A stretch of 7,736 nucleotides of DNA, taken from positions 1 through 7,736 of the forward strand of contig CAAFWR010000095.1 of the NCBI GenBank assembly GCA_900766745.1, in the 5' to 3' direction. The stretch comes from Methanobacteriaceae archaeon (GTDB taxonomy: Archaea; Methanobacteriota; Methanobacteria; Methanobacteriales; Methanobacteriaceae). Shown here in pieces: positions 1 to 6,294 of this stretch. The translations under genes were made by a program, and so were the position numbers. The stretch's first letter is position 1; the number at the start of each line of letters is the position of its first letter. The notes under the pieces are model-generated. The model worked only from the letters and a program-made list of their open reading frames with translations, made no database searches and was not told the origin of the DNA.

Positions 1-297
1 ACGGTATCTTGAATCATCATGGACAAGTCGGAGAAGCTCTGATTGAGTTTTAATAACTTTTCTACTTGATTCAATGTTTTTCTCAACAGCATCTCCATTA
101 TAATCTTTAAAATAAGGTCTGTAAGATTGAAGAAGTTTTTTCAATTTTTTCTTTTCTTCTTCTGTTAATTCTTCTCTATTCATGCATTTTTCAGCAAGAA
201 TTTTCTCATTTTCTTCTAAATAATCTAGTGGAAGTTGTTTACATTCATCAGGAAATTTAACTTCCCATAATCTTTTTTCAGTTACTTCACTAACCAT
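1..297 (-). CDS. Probable tail-assembly chaperone, N-terminal part (cut by window edge)
   Basis: The minus-strand frame is open from an ATG at 297 to the left edge (99 codons, no stop), so the 3' end lies outside the window. GGAGG lies seven bases before the ATG, which supports this start. The protein begins MVSEVTEKRLWEVKFPDE and is strongly charged and helical, with a Glu/Lys-rich stretch near residues 43-54, and has no signal peptide or membrane segment. I recognise no family from sequence alone. The call rests on position: in contractile-tailed phages the gene directly after the tail tube is usually the chaperone that coats the tape-measure protein during tail assembly, often with a frameshifted longer form. 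Any frameshift site would lie off the left edge. It follows a likely terminator, which fits a protein needed in small amounts. It could instead be another small tail protein. Confidence 0.6.
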   Translation of the reverse strand, partial: MVSEVTEKRLWEVKFPDECKQLPLDYLEENEKILAEKCMNREELTEEEKKKLKKLLQSYRPYFKDYNGDAVEKNIESSRKVIKTQSELLRLVHDDSRYR

Positions 298-313
298 TAC
301 TATTCCTCCATCT

Positions 314-363
314 AAAAAAAAAAGAATTGAAGAAAAAAGATAAAAAATTTATTCTTTATCTTT
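314..363 (-). terminator. Hairpin plus T-tracts after the tail tube gene
   Basis: A 9-bp perfect inverted repeat (336-344 with 355-363, 10-base loop) spans the last codons and stop of the tail tube gene. Read on the minus strand it is followed by a short T run and then ten consecutive T's (complement of the A run 314-323). This resembles an intrinsic terminator, and archaeal RNA polymerase also terminates at oligo-T. Because the next gene is co-directional, with its own GGAGG only about 10 bases further on, partial termination is more likely than a hard stop. The structure is seen in the sequence; its activity is inferred. Confidence 0.5.
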
Positions 364-753
364 CATCTTTAATGCAGTTCCGTCAATACTAACAGTAGTT
401 CCTTCATCTTCGTGACTGATTTCCATAGAACTGATTCTACAATGCATTAAAGTACCTACTTCTTTATATTCTCCATCATCATCAAAGTTAAAAACATTTG
501 TTGGGAAGTTCTTATGTTTTCTTTGATAAGAACGGAGTAAAGGAATATACTCTGGTGAAACACCGCTTGCACTAAAACTGTACTCGTTTTTTCCACCTTT
601 ATAACTTACAGGATCTCTACTGTTAGTTACAGTTTTCACTTCATCTTCTGAATCAATAGTTACACTAAAGTCTTCACATGGAACTACTTCAGTGTCAAGT
701 CTTAATTCTGCTAAGTCGTAAATATTATTATCTGGATCTATTGTTACAGACAT
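349..753 (-). CDS. Contractile tail tube protein
   Basis: This 134-residue protein is probably the inner tube of the contractile tail, stacking as hexameric rings through which DNA passes. Its length is within the usual range for myophage tubes. It is rich in beta-strand, with a typical tube-like layout: an N-terminal strand region (VPCEDFSVTIDSEDEVKTVT), a Gly/Ser-containing middle (YSFSASGVSPEYIPLLRSYQ), and C-terminal strands ending in a charged tail. The start is well supported by GGAGGT located 9 bases upstream, inside the last codons of the tail sheath gene; the two genes are 2 bases apart. The order sheath then tube is the standard one in contractile tails and is the main support for the call. 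A hairpin and T-tracts overlap its 3' end. Confidence comes from context plus fold impression, not from a signature motif. Confidence 0.82.
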   Translation of the reverse strand: MSVTIDPDNNIYDLAELRLDTEVVPCEDFSVTIDSEDEVKTVTNSRDPVSYKGGKNEYSFSASGVSPEYIPLLRSYQRKHKNFPTNVFNFDDDGEYKEVGTLMHCRISSMEISHEDEGTTVSIDGTALKMKDKE

Positions 754-755
754 CT

Positions 756-1919
756 TTAATTACCTCCAGTTACAGTAGCATTCGGAGATTCAATATATAA
801 GCTAAATCCAATGCTTAAAGTTGAATTCACAGGTACTGCTACACCTTCAACTTTTAAATCCCAAGGGTCAATATCAGATTCAACAACATCAAGAACAGTA
901 CCTTGCATCAAGGATTTACCTAACCTGTCTTCTATAACTCTATCAATATCAGATTGAAGATAGGAGAGATTAGTTTCAGTTTCATTTCTTTTAAGTTGCA
1001 CATACAAAGTATCATAAACATCTCTTACTAATTGGTCAACGTTTCTTCTTGCATGTAATAATGAATCATTTGCTCTAAGGTCTGGTTGTGCAGCAAATGC
1101 GGTTGATACTGCAAGAGTGATACGAGTATGTATTTCTGAACCTGCAATTTCATCACGAATAAAAATAATTCCTGCATTTTGCAAGTCTAACTCTTCAGCA
1201 GGAGTTCTTTTATTAAATTCCCCTGGTTTAATGCTTCTAAAATCAATGTATCCAGGTTCAACATCAAAACGAGTAGTGCAGATTTTCCCGATTATTTTTC
1301 CGAAGTACTTTGGTTCTGCAAGTCCACATCTTGGATTTTGAATACCATTGGTTTCATCAGTGTAATCTTGAAGGTCCTCATCAGTTGCATTTGCAACAGT
1401 GTAATAAGCTATTCTTGGATTTCCTGTAGCAGCATCAAGTTTAATTGATTCTACAGCTGAATTCATAAGTGCTATGACATCAGTTAAAGCATCGGTTTTT
1501 TTAAATCCAACATATACCTCTACTTGAACATCTCTTTTAGCTTTAACAGCTTCCATTGCATCTAACCATGCTTGAGTTACTTTTTTATTTTCTCCTTCGC
1601 CAGAAGATAATGTTGCGTTTCCAAGGTCAACTACGTAGATGTAAGGTGCAGTTATGTCTGAAGAGGTTACTTTACGTACTTCTTCAAAAAATTCTTTAAC
1701 AGCTTTTAACAATGGATTAGTGTCAATGCTGGTTCCTATTCCTCCATTTGCAACTGACCTGTTTGCTTCTTTGAAATTTTTAATTTTTAATATACCTTCA
1801 GCAGGTGTAGTATTTCCAGTAATACCGATAAAGACAGGTATTTGTGATCCTGTGCCTTTAAGTGTTGGATTACTATCTGCTTCACTGTAAATTACTTTTG
1901 GAGTATCAGTTATAGCCAT
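756..1919 (-). CDS. Contractile tail sheath protein
   Basis: This 387-residue protein is the outer sheath that contracts to drive the tube through the host envelope. Recognisable sheath features are the N-terminal segment with PVFIGITGNTTP after a Gly-rich lead-in, a central domain with a Gly-rich turn and IDFRSIKPGEFNKRTPAEE, and the conserved C-terminal domain with NVDQLVRDVYDTLYVQL followed by SIGFSLYIESP-type terminal strands. Length matches compact sheath proteins (about 350-480 residues). I prefer the ATG at 1919, which has AGGATGA four bases upstream. A longer form from the ATG at 1928 overlaps the stop of the preceding 77-residue gene by four bases (ATGA) but has AGG directly against the start and no usable ribosome site. 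The presence of this gene makes the virus myovirus-like rather than siphovirus-like. Confidence 0.9.
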   Translation of the reverse strand: MAITDTPKVIYSEADSNPTLKGTGSQIPVFIGITGNTTPAEGILKIKNFKEANRSVANGGIGTSIDTNPLLKAVKEFFEEVRKVTSSDITAPYIYVVDLGNATLSSGEGENKKVTQAWLDAMEAVKAKRDVQVEVYVGFKKTDALTDVIALMNSAVESIKLDAATGNPRIAYYTVANATDEDLQDYTDETNGIQNPRCGLAEPKYFGKIIGKICTTRFDVEPGYIDFRSIKPGEFNKRTPAEELDLQNAGIIFIRDEIAGSEIHTRITLAVSTAFAAQPDLRANDSLLHARRNVDQLVRDVYDTLYVQLKRNETETNLSYLQSDIDRVIEDRLGKSLMQGTVLDVVESDIDPWDLKVEGVAVPVNSTLSIGFSLYIESPNATVTGGN

Positions 1920-1924
1920 AATTC

Positions 1925-2158
1925 TCATCCTGTGAAATTTTTAATAATTTTATTAAGTTCGGTCATGGTGATAGAAGGTTCAATGTCTTCTATCCCGTTT
2001 TCTGCTTCTTCTTTTCTGTATTGTTCGAGTAATCCTGCTTTGGATAATGCTCCAACAATAACGAAGTTTTTAACTTTTGATTTTTGAACTGCATCAAAGA
2101 GAGTTAATTTTTTAGATGCAGTCACTTCTTTTTTAGCTTCAGTTTTTTTAGTTGTCAT
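1925..2158 (-). CDS. Small protein of unknown function between tail terminator and sheath
   Basis: This is a 77-residue protein with a lysine/alanine/threonine-rich N terminus (about residues 1-17) that looks disordered, followed by a likely helical domain containing KVKNFVIVGALSKAGLLEQY and an acidic stretch before a final helix (MTELNKIIKNF). There is no signal peptide or clear membrane segment; VIVGAL is short and flanked by lysines. The gene starts with ATG overlapping the stop of the upstream gene by four bases (ATGA), with GAGGAAAT just upstream, so translation is probably coupled. I do not recognise a family. Its position directly before the sheath suggests a tail-assembly or neck accessory role, but this is context only. 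It is compact, intact and shares the base composition of its neighbours, so it is very likely a real gene. Confidence 0.7.
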   Translation of the reverse strand: MTTKKTEAKKEVTASKKLTLFDAVQKSKVKNFVIVGALSKAGLLEQYRKEEAENGIEDIEPSITMTELNKIIKNFTG

Positions 2159-2724
2159 AATATTTCCTCGTCAATTTCAAATTTATTGAATGTAGAACCT
2201 CCGATTAGGTGGTCTTTGTAGTATTGAAAGTTAAGTTTAAAAATAGTTCTTAAAACTGGTTCTGCAACTGATAAGTCGTCCAGGTTTGTTGTGCTTTCTA
2301 TTTTGAAAGTGTTTTTTAAGATTTTATTGTGTTTGAAAAAATTAATATAGCCTTTATCTAGAGGGCATTGCATTTTTAATGTCCTTGGAGTAGTTGCTGT
2401 TAAAGATTTACATGTAGCGTTAAGGAGCTTACATGATTTATTTTCACAATTAAAATTAGCGCACGTTGAATAATGATTTGCTTCAGCTTCAAGTATACGA
2501 TTATTAACATCATCAATAAGATCATGCCTTGACCGTTCATCATTAGCCCAAATGTTAATCCACAAATCACAAGAATACTTCTTACGAATATACTGCTTGT
2601 TTTTTATTTCAACATACATTCTTTTCAAAAAATATTCATCAGCTTTTACAATAGTCACACAAGGAGTAACATCTATTGCAGTATAACGTACTACAACAGG
2701 AACATCTAAAACAGGAGATAACAA
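2155..2724 (-). CDS. Probable tail terminator / tail-head joining protein, start uncertain
   Basis: From the first standard start (TTG at 2724) this encodes 189 residues. The segment SCDLWINIWANDERSRHDLIDDVNNRILEAE resembles tail-terminator proteins, where a beta-strand with an Ile-Trp-Ala motif is followed by a helix beginning with charged residues. Its slot between the neck protein and the sheath is the usual one for a terminator that caps tail polymerisation. Unusually, the middle carries a cysteine cluster (C88, C93, C98, C105, C120) that could bind metal or form disulfides. TTG 2724 has no ribosome site, and the frame stays open upstream to 2754, reading IYSIEKSFRE before it. An ATG at 2758, overlapping the upstream stop, is preceded by GGGGGTG but is in another frame and stops after five codons. 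One extra AT unit in the ATATAT tract would join the two, so the 5' end may carry a real or technical indel. Confidence 0.68.
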   Translation of the reverse strand: MLSPVLDVPVVVRYTAIDVTPCVTIVKADEYFLKRMYVEIKNKQYIRKKYSCDLWINIWANDERSRHDLIDDVNNRILEAEANHYSTCANFNCENKSCKLLNATCKSLTATTPRTLKMQCPLDKGYINFFKHNKILKNTFKIESTTNLDDLSVAEPVLRTIFKLNFQYYKDHLIGGSTFNKFEIDEEIL

Positions 2725-2754
2725 TTCTCTAAAAGATTTCTCAATAGAATATAT

Positions 2755-3207
2755 TCATAACACCCCCATCCTATTTAAACTCATTTTAAAAGCATTCTGA
2801 ACAACTTTCTGAGATCTAATTTTATTAACAGATCTTCGAACAAAAGGATTAGGCTTACTGCCTGGATTGTTAACTTTTCGGGCAAAAACATATTTGCCAC
2901 CAACTCTAAATCTTAAAGCTTTCCCTCTTTTTGGTGTTATAACATGAGGTTTAGTACCATATTCAACATCAACCCAATAATCTGCTCCATCTTGGCGAAC
3001 ACCACTTTCAAAAGGTCCTTTAACATAATGATTAATGCTTCTTCGAAGATTACCAGTTATTACTGGTGCTTCTCTTCGAACAATTTCTTCAGCTTTCACA
3101 GCACTAGTAGACAACGTTTCAGATACAGCTTTAGCATATTGATTACCATTGAGACCTAATTTCTTATAATAACTCTCAGTAAATTTAATATCCACTTTAT
3201 AAGCCAT
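2755..3207 (-). CDS. HK97 gp10-like neck / tail completion protein
   Basis: This 150-residue protein matches the HK97 gp10-like family of head-tail joining (tail completion) proteins. The hallmarks are visible in order: an N-terminal helix region, REAPVITGNLRRSI (about 45-58, the family's conserved 'P.dTG.Lr.si' motif), VEYGTKPHVITPK (about 81-93), KALRF (96-100), and PGSKPNPFVRRS (about 115-126, usually followed by a basic C-terminal helix, as here). In known phages this protein sits at the neck, where tail and head join. The start at 3207 has GAGGGT upstream and lies 21 bases after the head-closure gene. It is intact and of normal length. Its TGA stop overlaps an out-of-frame ATG that may be the original start of the next gene. 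Confidence 0.88.
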   Translation of the reverse strand: MAYKVDIKFTESYYKKLGLNGNQYAKAVSETLSTSAVKAEEIVRREAPVITGNLRRSINHYVKGPFESGVRQDGADYWVDVEYGTKPHVITPKRGKALRFRVGGKYVFARKVNNPGSKPNPFVRRSVNKIRSQKVVQNAFKMSLNRMGVL

Positions 3208-3228
3208 TACAAGACCCTCTTCTTCCGA

Positions 3229-3555
3229 TTATTTTCTCTGTAATCTGATTGTAACTTTTTTAAATTTTAGAATGTGATTCCATACTTCAACAGAACCAAT
3301 TATCTCATATTTTTTATCATCAATAATGATCCTATCAGTATCATGAATTTCGGTATTAATATCAAGGTATAATTTATAGGTGTCCTGTAAAATCTTTCCA
3401 AACTCTTTAAGTGATGACGTTGGTGAAACAGGCTGTATGTCTGCTTCTACTGTTTCCCTGAAAGTGTAATCTGTTAATGGATCTCCATATTCATTGAACA
3501 TTGTTTCTTCATTATATGCCCATAATTCAGCTGTCGTATTAGGATAAAATGGCAT
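3229..3555 (-). CDS. Head closure protein (head-tail stopper)
   Basis: This 108-residue protein is rich in beta-strand, as expected for the small head-closure or stopper proteins of the SPP1 gp16 / HK97 gp7 type. These form the ring below the connector and prevent DNA leakage. Features fitting that family are the length, the early TAELWAYNEE segment, a central DTYKLYLDIN strand, and the C-terminal DRIIIDDKKYEIIGSVEVWN, where a strand, a turn and 'Y.I..v' precede a tryptophan and the final strand. The start at 3555 has GTGAT six bases upstream, overlapping the end of the preceding connector gene, so the two are probably translated together. The position between connector and gp10-like neck protein is the standard one. 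Confidence 0.8.
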   Translation of the reverse strand: MPFYPNTTAELWAYNEETMFNEYGDPLTDYTFRETVEADIQPVSPTSSLKEFGKILQDTYKLYLDINTEIHDTDRIIIDDKKYEIIGSVEVWNHILKFKKVTIRLQRK

Positions 3556-3562
3556 AAAGACA

Positions 3563-4117
3563 TCACAACATTCTAGTTAATGGTTTCACTCTTAATTTGT
3601 CGAGTTTTTTAAGTATTAACACGTTTAATGAATTTGAAACATCATAATTAATACTTACATCTCCTTCACTAATGGAAGCAGCACTCATAGCAGGGTCTTT
3701 TGAAAGTTCAAAAAATAGCATATCTTTCATTAAACCCATTACTTGAGTTTTTATGAAATAATCTGATTCTTTACTGGAATATGTAACTTCAAGAAGTTCA
3801 CATTCAGTAATCCTCTTTTTAAACTTGATTATTCCATTATTCGGGTCAAGCAAGTATTCGCTTGGAAGAATTAGTTTATTATCTATCGTTACTGTTTCAA
3901 TTGAAACAACAGGATAGAATTTAAGATTATATTCACATCCTTTAAAATGCAGTTCGTAATCCTCATGTTTAGTTTCATGTAGTTCACGACCTGTTTCAGC
4001 TTCAATTTTATTTAATTGTAAGTTTATTAAACCTTCAAGGTTTTCATCAGAAAGCTCTTCAGTAGGTACACCTTTTAATTTTAAATATGCCTTGATATCA
4101 TCAAGAGCAAAGTCCAT
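3563..4117 (-). CDS. Head-tail connector protein (gp6-like adaptor)
   Basis: This 184-residue protein probably forms the adaptor ring that binds the portal after DNA packaging (HK97 gp6 / SPP1 gp15 type). It starts with a helix (MDFALDDIKAYLKLKGV), continues with ENLEGLINLQLNKIEAETGREL, a classic connector helix, then a beta-rich insert (LKFYPVVSIETVTIDNKLI, with YLLDPNNGIIKFKKRI) and C-terminal helices that end with NVLILKKLDKLRVKPL. The pattern 'P....e.v.id......Y.ld..nGii.f' is typical of this family. I start it at the ATG at 4117, which has AGGT nine bases upstream. A TTG at 4126 in the same frame is only three bases from that site and is a poorer choice. It follows the Ig-domain gene by 16 bases and precedes the head-closure gene by 7. 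Confidence 0.83.
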   Translation of the reverse strand: MDFALDDIKAYLKLKGVPTEELSDENLEGLINLQLNKIEAETGRELHETKHEDYELHFKGCEYNLKFYPVVSIETVTIDNKLILPSEYLLDPNNGIIKFKKRITECELLEVTYSSKESDYFIKTQVMGLMKDMLFFELSKDPAMSAASISEGDVSINYDVSNSLNVLILKKLDKLRVKPLTRML

Positions 4118-4133
4118 TTTCAACAAACCTCAT

Positions 4134-4514
4134 TTATGAGTTTTTGGTTACTTGGACGGTTAATGAAACAGAATCACTGTTAACATTTAAATCAGAATAA
4201 GTTGCTGACGCGGTGTAACCTGTAGGAGCAATAACTGCTACAGAATATTTTCCATAAGGTACTTTGCTAAGTGTAGCTCCTCCAGCACTGCCAGTTTCAT
4301 TACTGGTTAATACTGTTGTTCCAGATGTGAGTTTAACTTTAGCACCTGCAACAGCATCACTATTATTGTCTTTAACAGTTATGGAAACAGTTGCTTCTTC
4401 AACATTTAAAGCATTAACCACATCTACAAGTTCTTTAATTTTATCAAAAAAGAATCTGTCTGTACCTTCACGGTATTTGTAAATATTTCTAAAGTTTTTA
4501 GGCATTTCTATCAT
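4134..4514 (-). CDS. Probable capsid decoration protein with an Ig/prealbumin-like domain
   Basis: This 126-residue protein has two parts. Residues 1-40 form a charged, likely helical segment (MPKNFRNIYKYREGTDRFFF, then KIKELVDVVNALN). Residues 41-126 form a beta-sandwich domain with GAKVKLTSG, KVPYGKYSVA, PTGYT and a C-terminal VTKNS. The second part closely resembles residues 324-409 of the major capsid protein encoded just upstream, sharing GAK.K.T, PYG.YSVA, P.GYT and VTK. The motif set fits the Cna_B/carboxypeptidase-regulatory-like (prealbumin-type) group, used on virus surfaces for decoration or binding. No signal peptide is present, so the protein acts in the virion rather than by export. 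The helical N terminus may bind the capsid lattice. The ATG at 4514 has GAGGGG about 12 bases upstream. The decoration role is inferred; a neck or fibre role is possible. Confidence 0.72.
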   Translation of the reverse strand: MIEMPKNFRNIYKYREGTDRFFFDKIKELVDVVNALNVEEATVSITVKDNNSDAVAGAKVKLTSGTTVLTSNETGSAGGATLSKVPYGKYSVAVIAPTGYTASATYSDLNVNSDSVSLTVQVTKNS

Positions 4515-4558
4515 AATATATCAAATCCCCTCAAAAAAGTAAAATAATTTATGAAGTT

Positions 4559-5788
4559 TTAGCTTTTAGTGATCACTAATTGAATATCACTTTGACTTGC
4601 TTTAACTTCATAATCTGCAAGATTAATACTAGTGTATCCGTTAGGAACAGTATCATATGCAACAGAATAAGTACCGTAAGGGATTTGAAGCACTTCAGCT
4701 TTACCTGCAGCATTAGTTAAACCAGATTTGAAAGTGTTATTTTTATCATCAGTAAATTTCAATTTAGCACCTTTACAAGGTTTACCATCAGTACCAATTA
4801 CATTAATACCAATAGTACCACTTCTACTTAAACCAGGTCTATTATCATCTTTACCAATATCAGTGATAGTAGCATTTTTATACTCTGAATCCATGTAAGC
4901 AGTAACTGCTTGTACGATACTTATGTCACGGCTTAATCTTGTTTTAGCCCATTCAATCATAGTAGGAGCTAATAATTCTTTTACTTTAATACTGCTGGAA
5001 TCAAGAATAGCCATTTTTTCACCTGCACTATTATCAATATTTCTATCAACAATCACAGGTACTCTATTTCCTGCTGTGGTAATAATACCTACTACATTAT
5101 ATCCACCAACAAGCTCAAAGTCTAATTGTTTAACGGTTCCAGGATAGTAAATATCATTGATTTGGTCTGCAACTTCAGCAGTACAAACAACACCTGTAGG
5201 GTATCCACCTTCATCAATAATTCCTTGGAAAGCACTAGTTAAATCATCTTTAGTTAATAAATCACCACCAAGTTTGATTTGATTAGTGTTAATGAGATTG
5301 AATATTCCTTTAAAGTTTTTAGCATCCCCTTTTCCTTCAAGAAGAGTGTAATCAACAGTATTAGCCATATCAATATAACCGTCATTACATTCATCAGCAA
5401 ATAAATCAAAATCAGCAGCTTTTTGCGCCATATCCCCAATACTTACAGGGTACTGGAGAATAGTCATATGAGCCACTCTTTCACTAAAGTCTGATGGAGT
5501 TGCTTTTTCAATTTCATCATTTTCATACATGAAATTGGATTTAGTTTTGTTATCTTTAATTTTGTATCCTACTTTTACTTTGTTAGTTGGTTTCCAACAA
5601 CCTTGACTTTTTAAAAATTCACTGAAAGGTGTTTCTTCTATAATCCTTTTTTTAATTTCAGGATCATATTCCACACCCATAACTACATCTGCATTATCTG
5701 CAGTTTGCATGTCATCGAAAGCTTTTTGAAGTACTTTCATACCTTCTTTTTGTTCCATTACTTCTGAGGTTAATTCATCTAAATTCAT
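4559..5788 (-). CDS. HK97-fold major capsid protein with C-terminal Ig-like domain
   Basis: This 409-residue protein forms the icosahedral head shell. Residues 1-35 are a short helical arm, and the HK97 core runs to about 310: EETPFSEFLKSQGCW leads into strands (KVGYKI), a charged loop region (TKSNFMYENDEIEKATPSDF) resembles an E-loop, and VDYTLLEGKGDAKNFKGIFN is the typical 'd.a...G.G......G..n' stretch before a spine-helix region. SIVQAVTAYMDSEYKNA ends the core, as in many HK97-type capsid proteins ('v.f.aylr.d.gv..p.a'). Residues 324-409 add an Ig/prealbumin-like domain with GAKLKF, IPYGTYSVAY, PNGYTS and VITKS, joined in frame with no frameshift. There is no long N-terminal scaffold region, consistent with scaffold being part of the upstream gene. 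GGGAGG ten bases before the ATG supports the start. It is 23 bases downstream of the protease-scaffold gene. Confidence 0.88.
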   Translation of the reverse strand: MNLDELTSEVMEQKEGMKVLQKAFDDMQTADNADVVMGVEYDPEIKKRIIEETPFSEFLKSQGCWKPTNKVKVGYKIKDNKTKSNFMYENDEIEKATPSDFSERVAHMTILQYPVSIGDMAQKAADFDLFADECNDGYIDMANTVDYTLLEGKGDAKNFKGIFNLINTNQIKLGGDLLTKDDLTSAFQGIIDEGGYPTGVVCTAEVADQINDIYYPGTVKQLDFELVGGYNVVGIITTAGNRVPVIVDRNIDNSAGEKMAILDSSSIKVKELLAPTMIEWAKTRLSRDISIVQAVTAYMDSEYKNATITDIGKDDNRPGLSRSGTIGINVIGTDGKPCKGAKLKFTDDKNNTFKSGLTNAAGKAEVLQIPYGTYSVAYDTVPNGYTSINLADYEVKASQSDIQLVITKS

Positions 5789-5811
5789 TTAAATAATCCT
5801 CCCTTTTTTAT

Positions 5812-6294
5812 TTATTCTGTTTTAATTCCTAGTGTATTGAATAAGTTAGGTTTTTTATTTAATTCCAATTTTTCAAAAATTTCTTTATTAGTAAACTTCT
5901 TCTTAGTAGCAGTATTATTTTTCAAATCTTTCTGTTCTGGTTTATCTGTTGGATTTGGTGTACTTTGTTTCATGTGTTCTTTAAAGAATTCTACTTGAGA
6001 TTTTTTCAATTCCTCTAATCCTTCACCAATTGATTTACTAATAATTTCACCAATATCTTTTTCAGATACTTCAACTTCTTCTACTTCTGGTTCTTCACCT
6101 AATGCTTCAGAAACCGCATCATCAATCATTTTCTTAATATCATTTTTCATAGTGTCCATGATTTCAGATTTAATTTCATTTTGTTTAGCTGCCATTAACT
6201 CATTAAACAAGTCAGTAGCTTCTTTAACAGTTAAAGTTTTATCATTATCTTCATTACCATTGGTTTCATCAATATTATTATTTTCCTCTGCCAT
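5812..6294 (-). CDS. Candidate internal scaffold protein (in-frame start inside the protease gene)
   Basis: A second in-frame ATG at 6294 (codon 182 of the protease-scaffold) would give a 160-residue scaffold (MAEENNNIDETNGNED and onward). It falls exactly at the junction after the protease domain and has AGGTGA, a six-base match to the archaeal/bacterial anti-Shine-Dalgarno, four bases upstream. Lambda and other phages make scaffold this way, nested in the protease gene. This is the same frame as the parent gene, so it is an alternative product rather than a separate locus. The ribosome site and the frame are seen in the sequence; actual use is inferred. Confidence 0.6.
   Translation of the reverse strand: MAEENNNIDETNGNEDNDKTLTVKEATDLFNELMAAKQNEIKSEIMDTMKNDIKKMIDDAVSEALGEEPEVEEVEVSEKDIGEIISKSIGEGLEELKKSQVEFFKEHMKQSTPNPTDKPEQKDLKNNTATKKKFTNKEIFEKLELNKKPNLFNTLGIKTE

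Noticed and set aside
1117..1890. Plus-strand ORFs at 1117-1341 and 1654-1890
   Set aside because: Antisense shadows of the tail sheath gene with no ribosome sites or recognisable products.
2944..3159. Plus-strand 71-codon ORF
   Set aside because: Antisense to the conserved gp10-like neck gene; composition is that of a shadow.
4559..4815. Programmed frameshift to add the Ig-like domain to the capsid protein
   Set aside because: The domain is already in frame with the capsid core, so no frameshift is needed.
4264..5147. Plus-strand ORFs at 4264-4482 and 4923-5147
   Set aside because: Antisense to the Ig-domain gene and the capsid gene; no independent evidence.
5254..5439. Minus-strand 61-codon ORF
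   Set aside because: Lies in an alternative frame entirely inside the major capsid gene; its Leu/Ile-rich product is typical of a shadow frame in AT-rich DNA.
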